64,000 nt of DNA from Piper betle (lineage: Eukaryota; Streptophyta; Magnoliopsida; Piperales; Piperaceae): the NCBI GenBank assembly GCA_033002965.1, contig JAURVB010006236.1, positions 259,501-323,500 on the forward strand. The letters run 5' to 3'. The first letter of the stretch is position 1. Each line of letters starts with the position of its first letter. A model generated the notes under the pieces. That model was not told the DNA's origin. It did not search any database and saw nothing but the letters and a program-made list of their open reading frames with translations. Of this stretch, positions 1-12,410 are shown piece after piece. A program made the position numbers and the translations under genes.

Positions 1-115
1 AGCTTTGATAAAGAGGTGAGAGTTTGTCAATTACAACACCCGGAATCTGTTCTACCCACCAGCCATCTCCTTCTTCCATCTGTCTTTGCTTCATTTTTCT
101 GATATGGCTGAACAT
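1..115 (-). CDS. Possible 5' end of an unidentified gene leaving the window to the left
   Basis: An open frame starts at an ATG whose first base is at 115 on the minus strand and runs to the window edge without a stop (38 codons). It is charged at first (HIRKMKQRQMEEGDGWW) and then reads VEQIPGVVIDKLSPLYQS, which looks like real protein rather than random sequence. An in-frame TAA lies just upstream, so this ATG or a later one is the start unless an intron ends here. A TATATATAT stretch at 126-134 lies so close that, if it is the TATA box, transcription would begin inside this frame; the methionine at 79 would then be the likelier start. I do not recognise the family. Confidence 0.4.
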   Translation of the reverse strand, partial: MFSHIRKMKQRQMEEGDGWWVEQIPGVVIDKLSPLYQS

Positions 116-395
116 TGTTTCTTAGATATATATAAGCCGGCCGCTTTCTTGGACGTCACTGTTTAGCCCCGTGTTGATGAGCATGTATACCTATGTCATG
201 TTATGAAGAAAAGAGGCGAATCTGTGTTTTGTTAGTTAGTTATACGACTATGTTTAAGAGGGTATTTAGTGCCAATGATCTGTGCTGATTTAAGAATATC
301 CCTAAAAATTGAATTAATTTCCAATTTAAATTATGGCAATTATAATATAAACTTGAAAAAAATATTATACTTTTATGATCGTCTAGCTCAATTGA

Positions 396-442
<47 letters not shown>

Positions 443-452
443 TATTTATTTA
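396..452. repeat. Microsatellite (TTA)n followed by (TA)n
   Basis: About ten TTA units run directly into an alternating TA tract. Plain simple-sequence DNA in the spacer. Confidence 0.9.
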
Positions 453-3185
453 GTTAATCTCATGTCACTTCTGGTGGAGGCTTATGATTTATACTTACCC
501 GTACTTATTGGTATCTTAAGTGTTAGGTTAAATTTCTCGAACGTTATAATAATTTGGCTAGCCCAAATTGAACAACGTCACGATAATTCGGCTGGTCCAA
601 ATTAGAGGTTTCTAAAAACTCACTATAATATATGAACCTCAATATATGTGAGGAGAAGATGACTTGGGTAACTTAATATGTGAGGGGAAGTTACAGTAAG
701 TCAGCAAGAAAACCTAAATTGAAGGGGAAGCTAGTTTAGGTGACCTGATGTATGAGGGGGAAATTTATTGGGTTAATCCCGTTCGTTCTTGGAGTAGGCT
801 AATGACTTGTATATAAGTTTTAGAAAATCCATAACTTCTTGAACTTGCTTTTTAAGTAAAAGAGGCGCATATAAGCTTATTGGATCTAAATTGACATTAT
901 CAATATCATATTATGTGACAATATTATACAAATTGTAGAGGTTTTTATCAAGTGCTTCGAGTTTAACTTTTGTCTTTGAGTTTTCATTTGACAAGGTAAT
1001 TTATTATAGATATTATCTAAATTATAAAGTTAAAAGTGAGTGGAATTAGGAGCCCTCGCCCCAACCTTCCCACTGGAGGCTTGCACTGAAGATAATTACT
1101 CCATCATTAGATAACTTGTTTTATAGTTTGAGTCAAGCATATTAGCACTTTTGGCTTTTTCAGTATGAGTTTCACTTACTTGAGCTGGTTAATTAGTTTA
1201 CATTTCTTTAAATTCCTTTTTAGATATAAAATATAGACTAAAATGTTGTTTGAAGGATCAATTAATATATCTCTCGATTAAACAAAAAAGGAGTGCATCA
1301 AAATGTTATTTACTTTTCTGAAATTGTATGAAGGAAATATAAAATAGATGTATAAAATCAAGTTTCTATCATCTATGCATACTTATCAAAACTTCAAGAC
1401 AAGCTGAGCTAAGCAGACATAATTCCAAGCTTGGTTCATTGAGCTTATATCAAATTTCAAATCAAGTTGAACATGGAGCCAAATCGAACTATACCAGGAG
1501 GTTAACCCCAATAATTTATTATTCTAAGCAAATCAGAACAACCCAATTAATCATTTGAAACTGCGAGCGATATTGCATGACATTTGTGAAAAATAATGTT
1601 TGCAGAAGTTGTCCTGTGCAAGACCTAACTTTTTCTCCTTGCTGATGACAGCCTTATTGCAGAGAAGGTCAAGGATACGGGCTCGGAGTTTCCACTTTGT
1701 TTTCTTTTCTAAGGAATTAGCTACATTTTTTTCAGTTTGACACGAAGATATTTGCAGCTTCTTTGCACATTAAGCAAGTATTTCAACTTCCAACCACATC
1801 CAACAGGTGAGAGAATTAGTGGTTCAAGAACAGTGACTAATTTAGGATTTGGGTCTGAATTCAACAGATTACAAAGTGGTTGGAGATCATATTAGTGGGT
1901 CTTGGACATTGTTAATGACAGATAAATGAGAAGATAAAGAAAGTGGACTATAGCACAAATGTTTGACATGCCAAGGAGATAAACAAGTGGCTGGGAAAAG
2001 GCTTGAGGGTTGGCCACCATAGGGACCCACCTCCCATTAGACTTGGTTTAGCTAATCCACTACCATACAAAAGGGCTTAAAGACTAATTAGTTGATTATT
2101 CCCTATGGATGTGTTGAATAAAATAGACATTTGAAGACCTGGAAACACTTTATTCAAAGTGGACACACCTGATCTTCATTTTACTTGTTAATAAAAAAAT
2201 TAGTTAATTAGTGAAAGATTGAATGTCCAACCCATCTCTTCATGTGAGGCTATGAAAATGACCAAAATAACATAACGCTGAATAGTATTTGAAGTAGAAA
2301 ATTTGAGATTTTAGGATAGTTTTTTTCCAACATAATTTTAGGATATTGATAGTTGATAGTGAAAATCTTTGTAAATTCGCTTAAAAAAACTCACAGTTCA
2401 TTATACTTTTCTCTTTTTTTTGTTTTCTTCTTTTTTCTGTTTCTGACGTTTGAAAATTTAGATCAAAGGGCTAGAAATTTCCCCACCGTGAAATTCATTG
2501 TTTAACTTATTTATTTATTTTCTCGGGACTTTTTAAATCTATAAAAAATGAAAACAAAATTGGTAAATTAAAGGAAGTTTTGTTATACAATGGGAGAACT
2601 ATTAAAAATTATTATTTATATAAAATTGTAGCATGCGTCTAGCCTATTGTACAAGCTTAGAACAATAAAAATAAGGGTTGTTACCTCTCTCATTGAGGAC
2701 TTATACATTACAAATATTAGAGTGCAAGGATACACCAAAGGCTCACTTGTTACTAAAACATATTGCAATTAAATTAACTATTAAGTTCAAAATTTGCCAT
2801 AACACAAATTTAAATTTTTATTGATAAATACTTTAAGGTATAAAACTTATAAAAAACCCTTCATTACAAAGATCATTCATTCACTCCATTGCCGTACGAA
2901 GTTTTGGACCTCAAATCTACCACTTGATGCTAAATACAATTTGGCAAGTATAATTAAAAAAACATTTATCACATGTAATACACGTTATGTGTACCAACTC
3001 GGTATAAATACTCTTTTTAGGAAAATATACTTGACGAATATTCAAATAAGTACAAAAGAGTTGTTTGATCAACTCGGGCTAATTAAGTCAAAGTTAACTA
3101 ACTAACCGAGTCAACAGCCTCAAATCAGCAATTCAACCCAATAAAGCAAACCAAGTCTACAACTCGACAAGGCTAAATAAATGAA

Positions 3186-3500
3186 CCAGCTAAACTGAGT
3201 CGGGTAAGCACATAGACTCAACCAAACTAGTATGTGGGCTAAACCAAGTCGGGCGAACACATGGACTCAACCAGAGTAGAGGACTAAACCGAGCTGGACA
3301 AGCACGTAGACTCAACCAGACTGGCTAGCAAAGAGGCTGAACCGAGCTGGCGAGCACATGGACTCGACCAGACTAAACTAGTAAGGAAACTTGGACCAAG
3401 TCGGGCAAGCATATGGACTCCACTAAACTAGGACCAGACTAGGCTAGTAAGTGGTTGGACCGAGCCGGGTGAATACATGGACTCAACCAAATTAGGTTAG
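3186..3500. repeat. Degenerate minisatellite, six units of about 44-64 bp
   Basis: Six imperfect copies of a phrase of the form CTAAACCGAGTCGGGCAAGC followed by ACATGGACTC begin at about 3189, 3238, 3283, 3336, 3391 and 3455. Between copies a variable CAACCAGACTAG-type linker is present. The unit length varies, so no reading frame is preserved. No coding role is visible. Confidence 0.75.
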
Positions 3501-6130
3501 CCTCTTCGCTTAACAAACCTAAAAAATACATAGGTGGACAAGCTTTATTTGAGTTTTTTCCCAAAGCCTACCAATATTTGATTCGATTTCGTAGAGAGCC
3601 TCTCGTTTATAAGTGAAAATATGAGAATGAATGCTTTATTTATAGAGAACACGAGGTGTGACTAATTATTAGGAATGCCTAAGAGTATTCTTTTATACTT
3701 ATCATCTCTATGTGTAAATCTAACTTTTGGGAAGATTTTCGGTTGACAAATCTGTAAATAATTATAAGTTGATTGTGTCCGATGACAAATCTTTAAATAA
3801 TTAAACTTATCTAAGATTGCCCAACATCCACCCATATTTCTAACTTTTCTCATTCAAGACTTCATTCTTCTAAGTTTGACAAATATGGGTTATCTCTCCA
3901 AAGCTCCACAATATTTAATATAACTATCATAGGTCATTCCTTTATAAATCATGGATCAAAGATTTACTCGATTCAATTAATTGTATTTTGCCTTGACACT
4001 AATTTTTATGCTTGCAATTATATATAAAATAAGAACCTTTTTGCCTTTGTTACATTTTCAATAGAAGAAATTATATACTTAAAATATGATTTTCTTAAAT
4101 TTTACATAAGGCTAATGATGCTTCTTAGTAATAAAATTGATAATTCTAGTGATTTTAAGGAAGTTATTGTAAGTTATAATTAGTTTTTTATTATATGCTG
4201 TAAAAATATATAACTAAATCGCCAAGATTATCAATTCCATCCCTAAAAAATATCATTAGCCTTTACTTAAATACATTATAAGTGTGAAAACAAGGTATAC
4301 GGTCCTATTAAATTGATCAAACTTTTTTAAAATGCAGATTCCCGGTAAAAACAAGATTATTTTTTATTGCATTATATTTGGATTAAGAATAATTCATAAA
4401 AAGGGAAGACCGTCCAAGGGCAAAACAGATCACAGAGTGTTGAGCAATGGAAAACAAAGGACAAGGAAGCATTTATCATTTTTGCTTTTACAAATTGAGT
4501 AAAAAAATGTGGAGGGCAAATCGCATTTGAATTGGCTTCATGTTCTCCACCATTTACTAAAAAAATAAACAAATTCTATTTTAAAAACTTAAATAAACTT
4601 GGAACCACCATGACTTGTGTCATTTTTTATTTCCTAAAAAGGTATTTGATTTTTTATATTTAACCAGTTGCTCACCAAAAACGGCGCATTCAATTGTAGT
4701 ATTATCATTACTCCCACTTGAAGTAAATATATATATAAAAAAATCATGATTTAAAAAATTATTTATATAACTGATTTGGTCAAAGTATAAATTGATACAC
4801 CTAATTATTTTTTGAAATGATTAAATTGTGATAGACCTTGTACATTCTTATTCATATATTTAATTTTTTCTGCAAAATATTAATTATGAGATTAATTTTG
4901 AGGTATCACACGTTAATATATTTAAGTTGATATAAAAGTATTCAAAAAGCTGATTTAAATAACATGTTATTAATTCTATCAAACTTAACCGAATTAATTT
5001 TGATATTTGATATTATTTTTGTGATTTTATTCATTCTTTTTCTTCACTTTGTTTTAATGGTTTCATGTTTAACACTCACAAATAAAAATGAAAGGAAGCT
5101 GGGATCTCACACTTATTGAGATGGTAGGTAGGCACGGCTTCAACAAAAATTTGAAAATCCGAATCAAAACAAAAGCCTGTCAATCTAAAGTCCTCGTAGT
5201 AGTTCCAAAAGTCAGCCTGCGCTATCAAATTTTCTAACAAAAAATCAAACGAATCATGCTATACATATGTTTTCCGCACACGTTAAGGGTTAGGTGTTTT
5301 GTTATGATTCAAAATATACAAGGGTGTAGGTGGTGAACGTGAGTGTTGAATGTGGGGAAAATATTTATCAAATCAAATATATGATGCTAAAATCCCACCT
5401 CGGGGGCTTCATCCTTCAGAAACAAATTGAGTAAAATTTTTGTTTTATATTTTCTCGAGTTATTTCGTATTTATCTAAGAGTTTTAAACAAGCTGGGTGG
5501 TTCTTTTTTGGGCTCAAACTAATTAATTGGATAGCTCCATATCAAATTTAAAGTAGATTAATCTTCACTCCTCTCTTGTATTACCCACATAATAATAAAA
5601 GCTCTCCTCGCACAAAAATGCGAGGGGTGAGCCAGAGCATAACTCGGACAATATTGTCGATGCAACATGATCAAATTTAGGCATTCTCTATTTAAAATTT
5701 CCAAGCTTTAATTTGAATTAATTATATTTTCACCATTAAATCCGTTAAATATTGATTGTAAGGCTTGTGATTCTCTTATTAAGTGCTCTAACTCGAAAGA
5801 TTAAGTGGTCAAACCATTATATTTCCTTTTTTCATTTTTGCCAGGAGGCTCAGATTGTAATAAAAATAAACATGGGACATGTTTTTATTACAAGGTGGGC
5901 GATAATAGTTTCATTTTCACTTAATTTATAAAATTGAAAGTCCAAATCAAACTAAACCAAAGCTATCTTAATCAAAACCCCACCCTTACTAAAGAAAAAA
6001 GAAAAAAAAACCAACTATACTTGCTGGTATGTAATTAAATCCATGAATGATATGAAACCAAAATACAAAATATTTTTTAACAAAACTTTATGTTTTCATT
6101 CCCGTAATATTTTATTTGGTATAATCTTGT

Positions 6131-6196
6131 TCATTATTATTATTATTATTATTATATAAATTATTATTATTATGATTATTATATATACATATATAA
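6131..6196. repeat. (TTA)n / (TA)n tract in the PP2C promoter
   Basis: Two runs of TTA/ATT separated by a TATAAA-like break, ending in ATATATACATATATA. It sits 90-155 bp upstream of the phosphatase start codon. Confidence 0.85.
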
Positions 6197-6199
6197 ATA
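6190..6199 (+). promoter_or_regulatory. Probable TATA box of the PP2C gene
   Basis: TATATAAATA lies about 90 bp before the start codon at 6287. A start of transcription about 30 bp downstream (near 6225) would give a purine-rich leader of about 60 nt containing AACAAAAA repeats. The surrounding TA-rich tract makes the exact box ambiguous. Confidence 0.45.
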
Positions 6200-6261
6200 A
6201 AATCAAATATAAGTAAGAGAGAGCAGAAGAATCAAACGAAAAAAAAACAAAAAAAACAAAA

Positions 6262-6270
6262 ATGAGATGA
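6262..6270 (+). promoter_or_regulatory. Upstream start codons in the PP2C leader
   Basis: The predicted leader contains ATGAGATGA. The first ATG (6262) gives the two-codon uORF ATG AGA TGA. A second ATG (6267) overlaps its end and opens a frame that runs past the real start, out of frame with it, to 7004. If both lie in the transcript, ribosomes must leak past or re-initiate to reach the ATG at 6287. Their presence in the mRNA depends on the unproven transcription start. Confidence 0.4.
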
Positions 6271-6286
6271 AAAGAGAAAACTTAAC

Positions 6287-9273
6287 ATGGGCTCCGCCTT
6301 CTCCACCCCTTGCCTCCGCAGCGCCGCCGACCTTCCCTTCGCCGGCGCCGACGAGACCCTCGGCCACTCTTTCCGCTACCCCTCCACCTCATCCGTCGCC
6401 GGCGGCGGCGACCACTCGTCCCGATTCCGGTCCATCTTCGGGGCCTCGGTGTCGGCGAACAGTGCCACCCCGCCCACCGTCGGCCTGCTGCCGGACCTCC
6501 ACCTGCCATTCGAGAGCACCGCGCTCTTCGGCGTCGTCTCCCTACTCCCGGCCGCCTCCGGCCCCCTCGACCGCTCCGCCGCCGCCGGCCTCTTCCTCTC
6601 CGGCCCCATCGAGCGCGGCGCCCTCTCCGGCCCCCTCGACTCCTCCTCCTCGTCCGCCGTCCCCTTCTCCGCCCCCCTCGCCGCCGCCCCCACCGCCGCC
6701 ACCGCCGCCGGAGCTTCTTCCGCAGCTTCTCCGTCGTCCCCGTCCGCACCTTCACCGCCGGCGGCCGAAAGGACCACCACCGCCACCGCCACCGGGCAGC
6801 GGAGTTTGGGGAGAATGTGCAGTGGGCGCACGGCAAGGCGGGGGAGGACAGGGTGCAGGTCGTCGTCTCCGACGACCAACGGTGGCTCTTCGTCGGCATC
6901 TACGACGGGTTCAACGGCCCCGACGCCCCCGAGTTCCTCATGGGCAACCTCTACCGATCCGTCTTCGCCGAGCTCCGAGACCTTCTCTGGGTCGACCAAT
7001 CTGAACCCTCAACTTCTTCCTCCCAGCCCCATCAAAACCCTTCTCATCGGGGCTCGGCGAAAAGGGTCACCTTCTCGTCCAATCGCACCCCATCCCGGCG
7101 AGGGAAGACCCTGTGGGAGCTCCTCGCCGAAGAAGCGGCCGAAGAAGACGGCCAAGGAATCGATCTCTCTGGTTCGAAACAGTTCGCCTTCCCCATCAAT
7201 TGCATTCACATCCCCACCAAACGTACAACTCCTTTGTTTCCGAATTTCAGACTCGTTTCTAGCCGGAGTAGTGACGGGAAGGAGAGGTTGGGGCAGAGCT
7301 TTCGAAGGCACAAGGTCGGGCCGGTCGACCACGACGCCGTGCTCCGAGCTCTTGCTCGGGGGCTCGCGGCGACGGAGGCGGCGTACTTGGAGATGACGGA
7401 CGAGTTCATGGACCGGAATCCGGAGCTGGCCTTGATGGGGTCTTGCCTGCTGGCGGTGCTCATGAGGGACGAGGATGTATATGTCATGAATGTGGGCGAT
7501 AGCCGCGCCATTGTGGCGCAGTACCACCCACATGAGATGGATTCGAGTTGTGATGTGGAGGGGATTGTTGAGACGATTGATTGCGGTGATGAAGCGGCGG
7601 TGGGGCTTGCTGCACTGCAGCTGTCCACGGATCACAGCACCAGCATTGATGAAGTATGTCTATAGTTGTCATCATCATCTTCATCTTCATCTTGGTAATA
7701 TTTATGATTGAGATGCTTGGTTGGTTGATGTGATGAAAATTGTTTGCAGGAAGTGTTGCGAATCAAGCAGGAGCATCCCGACGATAGCCAGTGCGTTGTG
7801 AATGATCGATTGAAAGGTCGTCTCAAGGTTACAAGGGCATTTGGTGCCGGATTTCTTAAGCAGGTTTGCTCGAATAGTTTCATGTTTAATTTGCCCATCG
7901 TTTCTTGTATGTATGCTGGATGTGCTGATTCAAATTGGTTATTATTATTAGGATATAAGAATTTGTGAGCAAGTGAGCGTTATATTCAATTCTTTTGTTT
8001 ACATGACAGTGACCTAACTTAGAGTAGCATCTGAATTCTCGTGACAGCCCAAGTGGAACAATGGTCTCCTTGAAATGTTTAGGAATGATTATATCGGAAC
8101 TGCCCCGTATTTGTCATGTGCTCCTTCTCTTTGTCACCATAAGCTTGGTCCAAATGACCAGTTTCTGATTCTCTCTTCCGATGGCCTTTATCAATACTTG
8201 ACCAACCAAGAGGCAGTGTCTTACGTTGAAAGCTTTATGGAGAGGTTTCCAGATGGAGATCCTGCACAACATTTGATTGAAGAGCTTCTCCTCCGCGCTG
8301 CAAAGAAAGCAGGTAAGAAATTTATCCAAGCAGTTCTGTGGTTTATGATTTGTCTTGTTGACTTTTCCTTTGTAGAGGAAAGAATGTGCCTCTGTAAAAT
8401 CCATGCACAAACTGCTTTAGGACCTACAGCCTCCTTATACTGTGCGAATACCTTCTGCAAGTTCAGAAGGAGTTGAAGTGCGTTATAATTCTGACTGTTG
8501 GGTGACTTAGTTATAAGGTCATGGAGAAGATAGACAACAGAAGAAAATTAGAAAAGGGATTGAATCAAAGCAATCACTGACTAGCTTATATGTAAGTTAA
8601 AAGTTGTAAAATGACTTGCAAATGTTTAGAGATAGCTCCTAAATTATCTCAAAGTAAAACTTGAAGTTAACATTCATAAGAAACGGTGAAACATAATACT
8701 ACATAGAATAAATACCAAGATTTCTCAACACTGACCAGATGGTTTTTATATTCAAGCATAATGGAAATAAAGATATGTAAATTTCTAGAAAAAAAAATCA
8801 GAGAAAATGGTATATAAGTACCAAATGGTTTTTGTTTGTGTGTGTTGTATTGAAATTTAGGACTATGATGATACTATAGACAAAATGAGATGTACAATTA
8901 ATGGAATGTTTATGGGACTGGATGCTTAAAATTGAAAGTAAAATATTAAAAACGAAGTCTACCAGATTGAAGGCCTCATATTGAATGAAGAACACAAAGA
9001 AATAGAATGACTGAAATTTATAACAGCTTCCTACATATCTGGAACACTGTAACAGTTAATATTATATGATCGGAAAAAATGGGACATTGCACCGTAGTAG
9101 TGAGAGTTTCACAATCTGTAAAGTGACTTGTTTATCAATTGCTTTCAGGCATGGATTTCCATCAACTATTAGACATACCACAAGGAGATCGAAGAAAGTA
9201 TCACGATGATGTCACTGTTATGGTTATATCTTTGGAGGGAAGAATTTGGAAGTCATCGGAGAAATACTTATGA
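6287..9273 (+). CDS. PLL: POLTERGEIST-like protein phosphatase 2C (frameshift in exon 1)
   Basis: Mg/Mn-dependent serine/threonine phosphatase of the POL/PLL clade, which acts at the plasma membrane downstream of CLAVATA/BAM-type receptor kinases (family knowledge). Exons: 6287-7653, 7750-7863, 8048-8312, 9149-9273, all with GT-AG introns and matching phases. The N-terminus MGSAFSTPC fits N-myristoylation (Gly2) and palmitoylation (Cys9). PLL-specific phrases follow: SGASVSAN-like, [13 protein letters not shown] and FSAPL. The catalytic domain shows [40 protein letters not shown] and HDDVTVMV; metal-binding aspartates are present. Frame 2 carries residues 1 to about 130, and frame 1 everything from RSFFRSF onward. 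The switch occurs at about 6665-6712 in a C-rich tract and corresponds to one missing base. With that corrected the protein is about 623 aa, normal for the clade. The rest of the gene is intact, so either a sequence error or a recent lesion is possible. Confidence 0.93.
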
Positions 9274-12200
9274 TCACATTTCAGAAGTTAATTGCTTTAG
9301 TCGTTCTTTAAGATACAGATGACTGGGCTACTGAATTTGGCAGAGCAGGGTGCGGATTAATATGATATAACTTGATTTTCTTGAGTCAGCGTTCCCAAAT
9401 TGCATCTGTCAATTATGCTCATCAATCTTCTGATGCATCAATGTGCCACAATTTAACAACTGCAGGGTACCTGAGATTGGCGCCACTGTTCCACATTTGC
9501 GTTTGAGTTGCCACTTGATGACAATACAACAACTCGTATTCCAGTGACAAATATAAACAGCAGATTCTTTATCTTTGGAGGGGAAAATTTTGTGGGATTC
9601 TTTAAAGAAGTTTTGTATTAGCTTCTTTTGACAGTTCACTTCAGAAATCAGAAGGAAGGTAAATAGTCACTGATCTTCCTTATCTCCTCTTCATAGATCT
9701 TCATACTGTATTTTCATCGCCTATCAACCCTATCAAGACTTCGCCTGTGAAAAGTTGTTCTTTTTGTTTGAGTAGTTTTATAGACTCACTATATTGCTGC
9801 CTAAAAATTGCAGACGGGGATTAGCAGCGGCAGCTCAGAAATCTGGGATTAACTTTACTGAAAGTGGAGCACCCCAACTACACAAAAATTGGTTAATCAA
9901 AAGCTGTGACTAGCTATGTATGAAAATTGGTTAAATGTGAAAGATCATGGATAATGTAACATTCATTTGACCTAGCAAGCTATACTTCAGCAGGAGGAGG
10001 ATTTCAGTGTGTTGACTTCATGCCCCTGAATCAATACTTTTGTTCTGTTTGCTTTGAAAAGATAATGCTGCCAACACTATGTAACTCTCTTTCAGCACTT
10101 CCTGTCTTATTCATAAACATGGATAGTCTTTGGCCAAACACCAAATCAGGTCTTAGGATTGATCAGATGTTATATCCTTTATATTATATTGATTGATATA
10201 TGATAGGCAATTCTTGTGATCCTGTTGGGGAGTGTGGATTGATCCTGCCTGCTGGTCGGTCTGAGAGTTTTGCTGGCCAATCTGGCTTGATGGGCATCTG
10301 TGACTTTCTTTGATTGGATTTAGAATTGGACTGTGGACGGCTCTTGCTTTGTCCATTAATGTCCTTCGAAGGCGGAGCCAAATAAGTATAGGTTATTTCA
10401 GGAGGGGTGGGTTTGGACAATAGAATCCGACGGACGCCGAAGCTTTTGTCATTGAATTTGAATTCGCGTAACCAATTATAACTGAATAAAATTAAATCAA
10501 ACACAAATATTTATTAGTCCAATAAATGATCGATCTTACAATGGACAAAAATTATAAATTAATGATATTAATGATTTTTGAAGTTTGTTCCCTAATTATT
10601 AGTAAAAACTACTCTAAATCTAAGGTACATTAACTTTAGGTTTTGAATTTTTTCTGACAATATAATATTTGTTTATTCAAATATATAATTTTAAAAAATT
10701 AACTTCAATTTTTATGTTAATTGACACAAAAGAAAATAAGAACAATCAAAGAGACAATGATTGCATAAATGAGGTATTAATTTTTTGAGAGAAAAATTAG
10801 TATTTGTGATCCTAAACATAATTAAATAATTTAATAAATTTGGGATAAAAATAAACTCTTATCTTTACTAATTTTGGCCATGTCCACCGTGACCTACTTT
10901 CGACATTAATAATAGGCACTGCACCATCCAACCATCCAAAGTCTAATCGACCGACGCTCACTCTTATATCTTAGTTAGGGCTTTTTTAGGTAAAAATGAT
11001 GGAAGTTTTTTTAAAAAAAGAAACTTGTGTTAGTTACAAAATGGTTGCTATTGAAGCATTTTTGAAGAATGCAGGAAGAGGCAGTAAATTGGTGCAAATG
11101 AGAGTGAACATGAAAATACATATTGGTCCAGTGCGTCAAACCCACCACTCGCTCATAAAATCTTCATATTTCAATTGCGTAGCAGAGAGAGTGGAATTCC
11201 TTATAAAATATTTTCAGTGCTCTGATTTTAATTATCAGCTTTGAAGAAAGAGGAAATAGATTTTGAGAGGCTCAAAAATTTAACAAAGCCCAATTAAGAG
11301 ATAGATGGGCCGAATAATGGGCCTTCATTGTATGGGTTTTGGTTATGTTGTGCCTGGCAGAGAAAGGGAAGAATTAATAATTACTTATTATGGTCTTATT
11401 GGGTGTGGATTTATTATGGATTTAATTGGGCCACTTTATCCCTCCAAAAAAATAAAAGTCCTTATTTTGAGAGATATTATTTTCCAATGTGAATCCCCCA
11501 TATGGGCTATATATCCATCCCTAGAGATATAAAATGTAACAAGCAACCAACAATTTCATTCAGCATTGTTGGCTGTTGCTTGCCTAAAGCTTTCAAGCTC
11601 AGAAGCTTGATCAGTAGTCAAAACAATAGCTTGATTTATTCTTCTTCACAAATACTTTATGCATTAATCACCATTTACTTTTACCATCATCATCAAAAGA
11701 AAGTATGAGAGATTGTGGTGGGTGTGTCTTCTAATCTTTTTCGTCTAAAAACTTATTTTATTTTTCTTTTCAACTAAGTGTTTTGGTGATTTGTGATTGA
11801 ATATAAATTCATTCTTGGTTTAGTTTGTGAGACAAGGTAGTAGTTTAACCATAGATATAACGACTCGGCGTAAGAGCAAACAATGCCTCACAAACTTAAA
11901 GATTTATAGACATTAGTTAACCAAAATTAAAAATTTATAAACCACACTTACTAATAAAATAAATCTTATAAAATAAGTATTCAACATAAGACTAATTTAG
12001 AAGATACTACAATTAACTCACTCTATGAAATTTTGCCTTCAAAATTCTTATCATTGGCCCATAATTAATAATTTAGTCCACGTTTACTATATTCTACTAT
12101 ATAATATGGTCTTAGATCGGCTTTGATATCATCAGTTTTAACTTAGGTCTAATATAATAATAACCAAGTCCAAGTATAAACGGATAGGTATAAATCATTT

Positions 12201-12345
12201 CTCAAAACATTGACAAACCAAAACTCTTAATTTATAAAGTATCTCCATTAATAAATTAATTTTTACTCTATTATTAAATGTGAAACTAATTTAAAAAATA
12301 TTAGAATGAAAAATTTTGTTAAAAAGAAGTTTGTAACGAACTTAT

Positions 12346-12410
12346 AGTGACAAATTTAGAGCTTCAACATGACAAAATTTTCATTATTACTGTCTTCTAT
12401 CTTGCAGTGA
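12346..12410. mobile_element. Possible terminus of a CACTA-like DNA transposon
   Basis: Reading from 12410 leftwards on the minus strand gives CACTGCAAGATAGAAGACAG, resembling the CACTACAAGAAA-type inverted repeats of plant CACTA elements. It is followed by TGACAAAATTTTCAT-like subterminal phrases (plus strand 12370-12385). A similar set of phrases occurs at 41110-41280. No opposite end or target duplication was found nearby. Confidence 0.3.

Larger units (their letters stand above)
116..6186. other. AT-rich intergenic spacer
   Basis: No convincing gene on either strand. The short ORFs at 269-457, 2821-3105, 3662-3853 and 4372-4572 are AT-rich, lack recognisable motifs and are not supported. 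The spacer holds two simple-sequence tracts and a 6-unit minisatellite (listed separately). It also has a short perfect hairpin at 5606-5625, CCTCGCA/TGCGAGG with a 6-nt loop. The stretch 530-780 with repeated TATGTGAGGGGAAG-like phrases looks like decayed transposon sequence but cannot be assigned. Confidence 0.6.

Noticed and set aside
5606..5625. Hairpin as a microRNA precursor or terminator
   Set aside because: A 7-bp stem with a 6-nt loop is far too short for a plant microRNA precursor, and no transcription unit adjoins.
6650..6720. A small intron explaining the PP2C frame change
   Set aside because: No GT-AG pair here spans more than about 60 bp, and the orthologous family has no intron at this site as far as I recall.
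6267..7004. Long GC-rich ORFs on both strands over PP2C exon 1 (6267-7004, 6282-6899, 6376-6999)
   Set aside because: High GC removes stops in every frame; only frames 2 then 1 show phosphatase motifs. The others are low-complexity Pro/Arg-rich shadows.
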